This document shows positions 1 through 8,600 of a stretch of DNA of 64,000 bases, piece by piece. The first letter of the stretch is position 1. The number at the start of each line of letters is the position of its first letter. Location: NCBI GenBank assembly GCA_016719605.1, contig JADJYW010000015.1:62001-126000 (forward strand), written 5' to 3'. The stretch is from Lewinellaceae bacterium. GTDB taxonomy: Bacteria; Bacteroidota; Bacteroidia; Chitinophagales; Saprospiraceae. The position numbers were made by a program, and so were the translations under genes. The notes under the pieces are model-generated. The model was not told the origin of the DNA, made no database searches, and saw only the letters and a list, made by a program, of their open reading frames with translations.

Positions 1-2
1 TT

Positions 3-302
3 TGGCTGGCCTTGCGCCCCTGGACGGACAAGTTTCCGTGGGCTACTTTCGCGGCCAACGCCTTGGCTTGTCTGCTGCTCGGCGCGCTGCTTGGCCGGCA
101 AGCACAGGGCCTGCTGTCCGATCAGCACCGACTATTGCTGGTCACGGGCTTTTGCGGCGGGTTCAGCACCTACTCTACTTTCACCTCCGAAACCTGGGGG
201 CTTTGGCAAAGCGGCAACATGAGCGCCGTGCTGGCCAACGTGTTTCTCCAGTTAGCCGTGTGCATGGTGTGCCTGTTGGCGGGGTTGCGGCTTACTGCTT
301 GA
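3..302 (+). CDS. crcB: Fluoride-specific channel CrcB/FluC, C-terminal part (5' end outside window)
   Basis: About 99 codons of a small membrane protein, open to the window edge, so the true start lies upstream. The motif GGFSTYSTFTSE matches the conserved GGFTTFSTF segment of FluC fluoride channels, which lines the pore and the Na+ site in the family. Two hydrophobic segments (FAANALACLLLGALLG and VFLQLAVCMVCLLAGL) fit the last transmembrane helices. Family members are about 125 residues, so only roughly the first quarter is missing. They act as dual-topology dimers in the inner membrane and export fluoride. The gene converges on the redoxin gene and overlaps its 3' end by 11 bases. No fluoride riboswitch can be assessed because the upstream region is absent. 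Confidence 0.88.
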   Translation, partial: WLALRPWTDKFPWATFAANALACLLLGALLGRQAQGLLSDQHRLLLVTGFCGGFSTYSTFTSETWGLWQSGNMSAVLANVFLQLAVCMVCLLAGLRLTA

Positions 303-936
303 CCGCTTCCTTTGGCTTGACGGCATCGGATTTACGCCACTTGATGGTGCAGCCGATGGCCTTGGTCTCCGTTGTGGCAATATCCTTGCCGGCACGCAGC
401 GCATCAATAGCGTTTTCCAGGTACTTTTCTTTTACAGCGCCGGCATCTTCATGGTTGTCATCCATCGCGCCGATGTAGCGCACCTTGCGGTTTTTGTCGA
501 GGAGATAAATATGCGGGGTGCGCGTGGCGCCGTATGCCTTGGCGATTTCCTGCGTCTCGTCGTAGAGATAGACGAAGGGGAATTTCTTTTCCTTGGCACG
601 CTTTTTCATATTGTCGAAACTGTCTGCGGGCTGCACATCCTTGTCGTTCGGATTGATGGCCACTACGGGGTAGCCCAGTTTTGCGTACTTTTTGTGCAGG
701 GCGATGATGCGGTCTTCGTAAGCAATCGCATACGGGCAATGATTGCAGGTGAAGATAACGATGTAGCCCTCGGCTTTTTTGATGCCTGCGAGGGAGACAT
801 TTTTCCCTTTTACATTTTTCAGGTTGAAGTCGCGGGCGATGTCGCCGACATGGTAGCCGTTGTGTACCGGCGCGGTGGTGAACGACCAAGCCACTACTGC
901 GGCCACAATGGTCAAGAGAGCGAGTGCTTTTTTCAT
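292..936 (-). CDS. Secreted thioredoxin-fold protein (AhpC/TSA-Redoxin family)
   Basis: A 214-residue protein with an N-terminal signal-like helix (MKKALALLTIVAAVVAW). A redoxin core follows, with the redox motif CNHC at Cys64 and Cys67 followed by Pro. The later segment YGATRTPHIYLLD supplies the cis-Pro loop (TP) typical of thioredoxin folds. Homologues reduce thiols or peroxides in the periplasm or at the envelope, but the substrate cannot be told from sequence. The start lies 32 bases after the stop of the TlpA-like gene, so the two probably form one transcript for envelope thiol redox. The 3' end overlaps crcB on the opposite strand. Confidence 0.82.
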   Translation of the reverse strand: MKKALALLTIVAAVVAWSFTTAPVHNGYHVGDIARDFNLKNVKGKNVSLAGIKKAEGYIVIFTCNHCPYAIAYEDRIIALHKKYAKLGYPVVAINPNDKDVQPADSFDNMKKRAKEKKFPFVYLYDETQEIAKAYGATRTPHIYLLDKNRKVRYIGAMDDNHEDAGAVKEKYLENAIDALRAGKDIATTETKAIGCTIKWRKSDAVKPKEAVKQ

Positions 937-968
937 GTGTTGTGCTGTTTGTGTGTGATGAAATAATT

Positions 969-1454
969 TTAATTTTTTAAAGCCGCCTGCACGGCCTCCT
1001 CCAGTTCCTCGAAGTGGAGTTGTTTCTCAAAAAAACGCTCGAAACTGCGGTTTTTGCGCACAATGAGTGTGGCCGGAATAGCGCCCGACCATTCCGTGCT
1101 CACGAGATCAATCCAGTTGTTGGGCGTGGTTTCGTCCATGAACACCACGCGACTTTCCAATTTGTGGCGCTCCAGAAAGGGCTTGACCCGCTTGTCCACA
1201 TCGCGGCGGAAGTCGGTGCTGATGAGTATGACCTGCACGCCTTTTTCGGCGTACTCGCGGTTTATTTTTTCAAAATCCGGCAACTCGGCCACGCAGGGTG
1301 CGCACCAGGTAGCCCAGAAATTGAGCACATAAACTGTATCGGAATCGCTGTTTTTCCAGGCGGTTACCTGATCGGACTTGATGTAGGGGATGTCCTGAGC
1401 GGCCAATGGCAGGCCCAAAACCAGCAAAAAAGTGGAGAGTAGCGCTATTTTCAT
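969..1454 (-). CDS. TlpA-like thiol-disulfide oxidoreductase
   Basis: A 161-residue thioredoxin-like protein. I place the start at MKIALLSTFLLVLGLPLAAQ rather than at an in-frame ATG 30 codons upstream, because this one begins a clean signal peptide with a probable AAQ cleavage site. The active site is FWATWCAPC (Cys51, Cys54), followed by the usual helix and the segment VILISTDFRRDVDKRV. The cis-Pro motif appears as AIPATLIV. The family reduces disulfides in the periplasm, for example in cytochrome c maturation, but no cytochrome genes are near, so the partner is unknown. It is the first gene of a likely two-gene unit with the downstream redoxin. Confidence 0.85.
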   Translation of the reverse strand: MKIALLSTFLLVLGLPLAAQDIPYIKSDQVTAWKNSDSDTVYVLNFWATWCAPCVAELPDFEKINREYAEKGVQVILISTDFRRDVDKRVKPFLERHKLESRVVFMDETTPNNWIDLVSTEWSGAIPATLIVRKNRSFERFFEKQLHFEELEEAVQAALKN

Positions 1455-1629
1455 AATTGCCGCTAATAACGCCCCTTGAGCGAAAGTGTTGGCCGGGAAT
1501 AGACGGAAAGTTGACAACTGGCGGTGTTTGGCAGGTTTTTGCAAACCACACGCGGGTGTTTACAACATCTATTCGCACTGCACCGAGGCATCATCTGCTC
1601 CTGCCACGCAAATGATACCTCGGCGCGCT

Positions 1630-3189
1630 TTATTTGCTCCGCATGCGCACGATCGGGCAAATCATCTCCTCCAAACTAATCCCCCCGTGCTGGAAAGTGT
1701 TTTTGTAATAATTGTGGAAGTGGTTGTAGTTGTTGGGGTAGAGGAAGAAATAATCCTCTTTGGCGAAGATAAACGTGCTGCTGATATTGGGGCGCGGCAG
1801 GCCGGCCTGTTTGGGCTCTTTCACCGCCAGCACGTCCTTGGGGTCGTACTGGAGGTTTCGGCCCACTTTGTAGCGCAGGTTGGAGGTGGTTTCGCGGTCG
1901 CCGACGACACGGGAGGGCGATTGTACCCGAATAGTACCGTGATCGGTGGTTACAAACAGTTGTACTTCGCGGCCTTCGAGGCGCTGGAGGGCGGTCCACA
2001 GCGGGCTATGCAGAAACCAAGAGCGGGTAAGCGAGCGGTATGCGCTTTCGTCGCCGGCGAGTTCCTTGAGGACTTCCATTTCGGTGCGGGCGTGCGAGAG
2101 CATGTCAATGAAATTGTAGACAATAACCGTAAGATCGTTGTTGAGGTAGTTGAGTATGTTGTCGTTCAGGTCTTTCCCGTGGCCCACGTTGGTTACCTTG
2201 GTATAGTCCCATTTGATACCTTTCCGGAACACGCGTTCGATTTGTTTGCCGAGGAAAAAATCCTCTGCGAGATTCTTGCCGCCTTCGTCAATATCGTTTT
2301 TCCACTTATCCGGGAATGCGGCTTCGATGTCGGCGGGCATCATGCCGGCGAAGATGGCGTTTCGGCTGTACTGTGTGGCCGTGGGCAGGATGCTGAAAAA
2401 GTAACTCTCGTTTTCGGTGCGGAAGCGTTCGTTCAGGAATGGTTCGATGACTTTCCACTGGTCGTAGCGGAGGTTGTCGAGCAGGATGACGATGGTGGGT
2501 ACGCCTTTGCCGATATGCGGAAAAACGTGCTTGCGCAGCAGCGAGTGCGACATAACCGGACCGATCTCTTTGTTTTTGTCCACCCAGTCGAAGTAGTTTT
2601 TCACGACATACTTGCTGAATTCGGTGTTGGCTTGTTGTTTTTGTTGCGACAGGATGTCGCCTACTTCGGCCTGATTGGCATCAAGGCGCAGTTCCCAGCC
2701 GACGATACGGCGGTAGGCATCCACCCATTCCTCGTGGTTGAGGCCGCCAGTGATTTGAAGGAACATCTGGCGGTAGTCCTGTTGGTAGTCTGCCGCCGTT
2801 TTTTCCCGAATAAGGCGTTTGTTGTCAATGATTTTTTTGAGTGTCAGCAGTATCTGGTTCGGATTGACCGGTTTAATCAGATAGTCGGATATCTGCGAGC
2901 CAAGTGCTTCCTCCATGACATGCTCCGCCTCGTTTTTGGTAATCATAACTACGGGTACATGCGGGTTAATTTCCTTGATTTTGGGCAGGGCTTCCAGGCC
3001 GGTCAGACCGGGCATGGATTCATCCAGGAAAATTACGTCAATATCATTGCCTTCTTCGAGATAGATTTCTACAGCATCGTGGCCATTGGTCGCCGTTACC
3101 ACCTCATAGCCTTTTGATTGCAGGAACAGGAGGTGCGGCTTGAGCATGTCAATCTCGTCGTCAGCCCAGAGAATTTTAATCTTGTCCAT
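1630..3189 (-). CDS. porX: PorX: T9SS two-component response regulator with PglZ domain
   Basis: A 519-residue protein. Residues 1-125 form a CheY-like receiver with the acidic pair Asp10/Asp11, phospho-acceptor Asp56 in VIFLDESMPG, and the conserved Lys in YLIKPVNP. The rest is a PglZ/alkaline-phosphatase-like domain, with VILLDNLRYDQW and TTDHGT as metal-site-type motifs. This architecture is that of PorX, the PorXY regulator of type IX secretion first defined in Porphyromonas gingivalis. The start at MDKIKILWADDE is chosen because the 46-codon upstream extension does not resemble the family. T9SS cargo genes occupy much of the window, which suits this assignment. The histidine kinase PorY is not present. 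Confidence 0.93.
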   Translation of the reverse strand: MDKIKILWADDEIDMLKPHLLFLQSKGYEVVTATNGHDAVEIYLEEGNDIDVIFLDESMPGLTGLEALPKIKEINPHVPVVMITKNEAEHVMEEALGSQISDYLIKPVNPNQILLTLKKIIDNKRLIREKTAADYQQDYRQMFLQITGGLNHEEWVDAYRRIVGWELRLDANQAEVGDILSQQKQQANTEFSKYVVKNYFDWVDKNKEIGPVMSHSLLRKHVFPHIGKGVPTIVILLDNLRYDQWKVIEPFLNERFRTENESYFFSILPTATQYSRNAIFAGMMPADIEAAFPDKWKNDIDEGGKNLAEDFFLGKQIERVFRKGIKWDYTKVTNVGHGKDLNDNILNYLNNDLTVIVYNFIDMLSHARTEMEVLKELAGDESAYRSLTRSWFLHSPLWTALQRLEGREVQLFVTTDHGTIRVQSPSRVVGDRETTSNLRYKVGRNLQYDPKDVLAVKEPKQAGLPRPNISSTFIFAKEDYFFLYPNNYNHFHNYYKNTFQHGGISLEEMICPIVRMRSK

Positions 3190-3341
3190 AGTAGGTAATA
3201 GTACCCTCGTTAAATGAGGCGTGCAGGTTAATTGTGAAGTAATGTGGCGAAGATAGTACAGACTTGCGGGTTTGCGAAACGGTGGAGCCGCCTGAAGTAG
3301 CAAGGAGTTGTTTATAGTCAAAAGCAACCGGGTGCGCAGTA

Positions 3342-3349
3342 TACCTTTG
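3342..3349 (+). promoter_or_regulatory. Putative -7 box (TACCTTTG) for the HD-domain gene
   Basis: TACCTTTG matches the Bacteroidota -7 consensus TAnnTTTG and ends 10 bases before the ATG, implying a very short leader. No good -33 element is visible at the right spacing. Confidence 0.35.
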
Positions 3350-3359
3350 CAAACAAGAA

Positions 3360-4580
3360 ATGGATAGCATGTACAACAAACAGAAAATCTTTAACGACCC
3401 GGTGTATGGTTTCGTGTCTGTGCCGCACGGGTTGTTGCTTGATCTGGTGGATCACCCTTACTTTCAGCGGCTGCGACGCATTCGGCAGGTAGGGTTGGCA
3501 CACTTTGTATATCCGGGCGCCCTGCACACGCGTTTTCACCATGCCTTGGGTGCACTGCATCTGATGCAGCAGGCCGTTGAAGCGCTTCGGCACAAGGGCG
3601 CCTTGATAACGCCTGAGGAAGCCGAGGCGGTGAGCGTGGCTATTTTGCTGCACGACATCGGCCACGGGCCTTATTCCCATGCACTGGAGCATACCATTGT
3701 GGACCTGCACCATGAGCAGTTGTCGCTGTTGTTTATGGAAGATCTCAACCGGCAGTTTGACGGGCGCCTGGAACTGGCAATTCAGATTTTTTCGGATCGG
3801 TACCCCAAAAAATTTCTACACCAGTTGGTGTCCGGGCAATTGGATATGGATCGCATGGATTACCTGAACCGCGACAGTTTTTTCACCGGTGTATCGGAGG
3901 GGGTGATCGGCTACGACCGAATCATCAAGATGCTGGCCGTACACGAGGGCGAGTTGGTGGTGGAGGAAAAGGGTATGTACAGTATCGAGAAGTTTTTGAT
4001 TGCCCGCCGACTGATGTACTGGCAGGTGTACCTCCACAAAACCAATGTGGCGGCGGAACAGATGGTGATCCACTTGCTACGCCGTGCCCGCGAGTTGGCT
4101 GTTTCGGGTATACCGCTGGAGGTGTCACGGCACTTGCACTGGTTTTTATACCGAAGTTCCGAGGAGCAGCCCTCCCCCTTCGAGGTACTCGAACATTTTG
4201 CCCGGCTTGACGATGTGGATATTGCGGCTGCCATCAAGGCCTGGCGAGAAGCCCCCGATCCGGTGCTTGCGCTGTTGGCCGAGGGGCTGCTTGACCGCAA
4301 ATTGTTTCGCCTGGAGTGGCGCAGTGTACCGGTGGAAGCCGACTACCTTGAACATATCCGCGCCAGAGCCATGCAGGTTTATGGGCCGGAAGCTCCTCTG
4401 GAGCACCTTGTTTTTACGGGAAGCGCAAGCAACCAAGCCTACGATACCGCCGAGGAAAAAATCAATATCTTGTTCAAGGACGGACGCGTACTACCTATTG
4501 ACGAGTGCTCCGATGTCCCACTGTACACTCAGGTAGTGACAAAGCACTTCATTTGCTACCCCAAGACATTGCAGCCATAG
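3360..4580 (+). CDS. HD-domain phosphohydrolase (dNTPase-like)
   Basis: A 406-residue soluble protein of the HD superfamily. The metal-binding signature is spread over residues about 55-115: HTRFHHALGALHL, then LLHDIGHGPYSHALEH, which carries the HD dyad, and later DMDRMDYLNRDSF. This arrangement is that of the SAMHD1/dGTPase-like group common in Bacteroidota. Members hydrolyse deoxynucleoside triphosphates or related phosphoesters, but the substrate here is not known. It is divergent from porX across 170 bases. A second ATG three codons in (MYNKQK) could also be used. There is no signal peptide or membrane segment. Confidence 0.85.
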   Translation: MDSMYNKQKIFNDPVYGFVSVPHGLLLDLVDHPYFQRLRRIRQVGLAHFVYPGALHTRFHHALGALHLMQQAVEALRHKGALITPEEAEAVSVAILLHDIGHGPYSHALEHTIVDLHHEQLSLLFMEDLNRQFDGRLELAIQIFSDRYPKKFLHQLVSGQLDMDRMDYLNRDSFFTGVSEGVIGYDRIIKMLAVHEGELVVEEKGMYSIEKFLIARRLMYWQVYLHKTNVAAEQMVIHLLRRARELAVSGIPLEVSRHLHWFLYRSSEEQPSPFEVLEHFARLDDVDIAAAIKAWREAPDPVLALLAEGLLDRKLFRLEWRSVPVEADYLEHIRARAMQVYGPEAPLEHLVFTGSASNQAYDTAEEKINILFKDGRVLPIDECSDVPLYTQVVTKHFICYPKTLQP

Positions 4581-4844
4581 CGGATAGGGCGAACAGGGTT
4601 CAATTTTCTACAGAAACAGCGCGTTTAACATCAGGGAGTAATGATCTCCTCTCCGGGTGCACGTCAAAAAATCGAATCGGTAGTACCTTCACAATATTTT
4701 ATTTTCATTTTTTTTTGAAAATTAGGAAAACAAAAGAGTTTATCTAAACAACCTATAAATCTGATAATCAAATTTTTGTCGTTATACTAAATGTTCAAAC
4801 ACTCAAATTTGACAATTATTGACATTTAAATGTTTAAGCAATCT
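4581..4844. other. AT-rich intergenic region upstream of the sigma gene, with a palindrome
   Basis: This stretch is clearly AT-richer than the coding DNA around it and holds no gene that I recognise. The perfect 12-bp palindrome ACATTTAAATGT (4822-4833) lies just upstream of the sigma-gene promoter, and TTGACA-like words occur twice beside it. It could be an operator, but nothing identifies the binding protein. Confidence 0.4.
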
Positions 4845-4875
4845 GTTGGATAAATTAAACAAGGCTATATCTTTG
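4845..4875 (+). promoter_or_regulatory. Bacteroidota-type promoter of the ECF sigma gene
   Basis: GTTG (4845-4848), a 19-base spacer and TATCTTTG (4868-4875) match the consensus TTTG-N19-21-TAnnTTTG. The element lies 31 bases before the ATG at 4907. A strong AAAGGAG ribosome-binding site follows (about 4894-4900), which is unusual because this phylum often lacks Shine-Dalgarno sequences. Confidence 0.7.
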
Positions 4876-4906
4876 ACCCATCAAAAAAACACTAAAGGAG
4901 ATTGCC

Positions 4907-5425
4907 ATGACAAGCATAGAGTTCAATACCAAATTAAGTGGCTTGGCTGCCTTGTTGCACTCCTTCGCGTACAACCTGACGAAGAACTCAGAGGACGCGA
5001 AAGACCTGTATCAAGAAACAGCGTTCCGTGCCCTGTCCAATCGTGATAAATTCCAGCCGGGTACCAATTTCAAGGCTTGGATGTTTACGATTATGAAAAA
5101 CATTTTCATCAACAACTACCGGAAAAAAGTAAAGGCAAACACCATCCTTGACACGACAGAAAATCAGTATTACCTGAATTCTGGAAGTCATGCCACAGGG
5201 AATGCTGCAGAAGGAGAGATTTTATTGAAGGAATTAAACACAATGGTTGCTTCATTAGATGACAGTATTCGGGTTCCGTTCTTGATGCACTTTGAAGGCT
5301 TCAAGTATCAGGAAATAGCCGATGAGTTGGCCCTCCCGCTGGGTACTGTCAAGAGCCGTATCTTCTTTGCCCGGAAAGAGTTGAAAGAAAAAATCATGGG
5401 CAACTACGGGTTTCACCCAAATTGA
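4907..5425 (+). CDS. ECF-type RNA polymerase sigma factor (possible SigP-type)
   Basis: A 172-residue sigma-70 family protein of the ECF class. Region 2 (about residues 10-75) contains DAKDLYQETAFRAL and FKAWMFTIMKNIFINNYRK. Region 4 (about 115-165) contains the helix-turn-helix YQEIADELALPLGTVKSRIF. Promoter, strong ribosome-binding site and terminator are all visible, so it looks like a single-gene transcript. In P. gingivalis PorX works with the ECF factor SigP to control T9SS genes. The nearness of porX makes a SigP role plausible here, but that is inference: Bacteroidota encode many similar ECF factors and no anti-sigma gene is adjacent. Confidence 0.9.
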   Translation: MTSIEFNTKLSGLAALLHSFAYNLTKNSEDAKDLYQETAFRALSNRDKFQPGTNFKAWMFTIMKNIFINNYRKKVKANTILDTTENQYYLNSGSHATGNAAEGEILLKELNTMVASLDDSIRVPFLMHFEGFKYQEIADELALPLGTVKSRIFFARKELKEKIMGNYGFHPN

Positions 5426-5451
5426 TAAAAATCTATTTTGATGCTACTCAA

Positions 5452-5480
5452 GCCGTTCCAACAGGAGCGGCTTTTTTTTT
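5452..5480 (+). terminator. Rho-independent terminator of the sigma gene
   Basis: GCCGTTCC pairs with GGAGCGGC around an ACA-containing loop (one G-U pair) and is followed by nine T residues. It lies 26 bases after the sigma-gene stop. Confidence 0.85.
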
Positions 5481-5605
5481 GCACAGCATCAACCTTGCCT
5501 TTTTAATGGATTTGGTGGCCAGAGATTGCCAAGGCAATACGCGATGATCCGTGTTGCGTAGCATCTGCTTAACGGCATATTCGAGTGTTTGGCGCATGTT
5601 GTACC

Positions 5606-5650
5606 AAAAAGCAAGCCGCCCCGTCCCGATAAATCGGAACGAGGCGGCTT
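5606..5650 (-). terminator. Terminator of the giant HYR gene
   Basis: AAGCCGCC (from 5614) pairs with GGCGGCTT (to 5650), and the inner arm CCGA/TCGG closes a TAAA loop. Read on the minus strand, the stem is followed by GCTTTTT, as in an intrinsic terminator. It lies 29 bases past the stop of the giant gene. Confidence 0.75.
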
Positions 5651-5678
5651 TGCAATATCAGGAGAACCTTAGTTCACC

Positions 5679-8600
5679 TTACTTGGTCTGAATCATCTTC
5701 TTAACAGCACTGTCGGTAGCCGTTTCGAGTTTGTAGTACAGAACACCCGTTGTATTCACCAGTGCGCGTTCGATAGCAAATGCGTTGTAGCCTTTGCTGA
5801 ATTCGCCTTTTTGAACGAGGAGTACGCGGCCCGTTTCGTCGAAGATCGTCAAGGTAGCATTCGTTGCCTCAGGCAAGTAGAAGCCGACTTGCGTCTTGTT
5901 CATCCACGGGTTCGGTTGGTTCTGGTACAATTCGAAGCCAAGACCTGCAACTGTAGAGCCATTATCGCCATTGAAGCGCAGCGCGATGGATTGGCGCTCA
6001 CGGTTCAGGCTGTATGCTTCAGCCTTCGTGATCCGGCTCGATACCGCCAACATCTGGCTCAAGGTACCGGTTGCTTTTGCACGGAAGGTTACAGCAAACT
6101 CACCATTTGCACGGTCGTTGTCGAACGATGTCGTCAGGCTGTGCTCGCCATTAAAGATACCAAAGTTACCAATGGACATCTCAGCGGCGCCAGGAGTTAC
6201 ATCTACAACTTCCATGTTCGGGAAGTAGAGTGTAAACTGGTAGCCAACGGCGCGCTCAGCAGCGCGGAAGTTCACCGTAAAGGTTTCGCCGGCTTTCACC
6301 GTGCGGTCTTGTACATCGAACAACAGCGTGCCTTCCGAACGATCATTTGTGCTAACCAAACTGCTTGTTACAGCATTACCATTCACGTCACCCACTTTCA
6401 CCGCCGTGAAGTCTTCGTCCAACGTAGTAGCCTGCAAGTTAGCGAGCTGCTTCGTTTCGGGGAAGAGTGCCTGGAACGGATTCAACGGGTTCGGGAAGTT
6501 GTATTCGGTATCCACAAAGCGCCAGGACGTATTGTTCGGGAGCTCGGTGTAGATGCCGAGGATCAATTTGCGCAATTCAACGATGTCGAACGTCGTGATC
6601 GAGCGGCTGTTGTTAGCATCGGCAGCGATCATTTTGAACGGCGAGTTCAGCGGCTCGATACCCAGGATGTGCTTGTTGATGAGCACCAAGTCGAACGTAG
6701 ATACGCCGTTGAGCGGATCGTTGTCTTTGATCGGTGTCACGGTGTAGTCACCATTCAACGGAACATTTCCGAAGAGGAATTGACCATCAGCATCCGTGGA
6801 TACGAGTGCGTTGACCGACGGATTGCTCGGGCTGGAGCCATCCAGTTCAACATTAGCGTCTTCCAAACCATTGTTCGATTCCGTTTTCAGCGCACCGGCG
6901 ACTGTTGCGGAAGTGGTCGAGCAGTTGCCTGCGTTGTCCTGAACAAGTACATAAGTCAGGCAGAAGTCTGCGTTACCGGCTTTGTCAATGGACCAAAGTT
7001 CCACATTCTGCTGACCGAGTTCGTTGCAAGTGAACGTCACCGTCGTTTGCGGCGTACCGTCCGGATTGCGCGGGAAGCCAGTGCCGGCACCTGCTTTGCG
7101 AATACCGATCACCAACTGGTTTGCCGGTGTGCAGTTGTCTTCCGTATACTGCAGGAAGTCGCTTGCATTCAGCATGATCATCTTCGTAGGCATGATGTTA
7201 ACACTCAAACCGTTGAGGCAAACAACCGTCGGTTTCTTGCAATCCTTCACGATAAAGGTGTATTCGCAAACTTCTTCATTTCCGCAAGCATCATCCACGA
7301 TCCATTTGATCTTGTGCGTGCCGTAAGGCAGTTCCGGGATCACATAATTCGTGAGTTGTTGTTGCGTATTCCAGCGAACAGAAGCAATCCGCTTATCACC
7401 GCTCACCGTGGTTTGCAGTGCAAAGCCGTACTTCTGGTTAGCCGGAACCGAGCGGAAGTCGAATTGGCGCGCCGTGCCACCAGAGAAGCTCTGGTTGGCT
7501 GCGTTACCAAAGTTGACTGTGTTGAAGCCCGGCAGATTGGCGCTGTTGATCACCGTTTCCATGCCGCCGTCGCCGTCCAAATCAAGGAACAAGAGGTAGC
7601 GAACATTCACTGCAGAATCAGAGCACAGGTCCGTAGCCGTGATCGTCAGATCGGTTGGGCCTTCGCACAAGTCGTGGCTGCCAATCGTGTTATCCCACCA
7701 GTACATTTCGTTCCACAACTCGGCATTGTTCGCCGTTATGTCGCAAGCCGTATCCGGGCTGGTCGGGCAATTCTCGATGATCGGCTTCTGTGTGTCAATC
7801 ACCTTGATCGTCTGCTTGTACTTGTAGCAGTTGGCGTTAGGACTCCAGAAGGTCGAGAAATTGACCGTAGGTCCACCAGGTAGCAAAGCACTTGATGTCG
7901 GATTCCACGGCGCCGGCGTTCCTGCCTGCGAAACAATCGGGCCAGGCAAGTTGACCGGGCTTTGCGAATTCGCATTCGGGTTCGGATTCGGAACCTCCGT
8001 ACAGCCCAGATTCGGGTTGTATGTGCACCAGTTGATGATGGTCCAAGTCCGTTCGATCATATAGCAGGCATCCGGTACCACTGTGTAGATTTCGTCTTCA
8101 TGGGAAACACCCAAGAGTTCGCAATCAACACCGAAGAAGGTAGGCTCGCCATAGTTAGGAGTGCCGTCGCAAACCGTTACGATCACATCATTCGGGAAGC
8201 GAACGAAGTAATCCTGCTCGTACGTCACTGTCACACGCTGTGTGCAGGTGGCCGAATTACCACCGCAATCGAAGGCGCGGAACGTGCGGGTAATAATACC
8301 GCGGTTGCACACCGTGTCGAACAGCGAGATATTCCGGGTTTCCGTAATCGTATCCAGACAGCAGTTGTCCACGCCGGAAGCAAAACCATAAGCCCAGAGG
8401 CTGGGATCAAAGCTTTCACAGCTGACAGTGGTATTCGCCGGAGAAGTACAGATCGGCTTGATCTTGTCTTCAACAAAGACATTGACCATGCAGTCATTGT
8501 AGTGTCCTTCGAAGTCCTCCAGACCAACTTCACCAGTCGGTACGGGCAGGTCATACACACGGAATACTACGCGAACGGTATCATTGATGTCGCTGCAGCA

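Noticed and set aside
1486..3117. Long open frame antisense to porX
   Set aside because: Its translation is Val/Phe/Glu-rich and featureless. The minus-strand frame has the receiver and PglZ motifs.
3360..4580. RelA/SpoT-type (p)ppGpp hydrolase
   Set aside because: The HD pattern and flanking motifs (DPVYGF, HTRFHHALGA) match the dNTPase-like group, and no synthetase, TGS or ACT segment is present.
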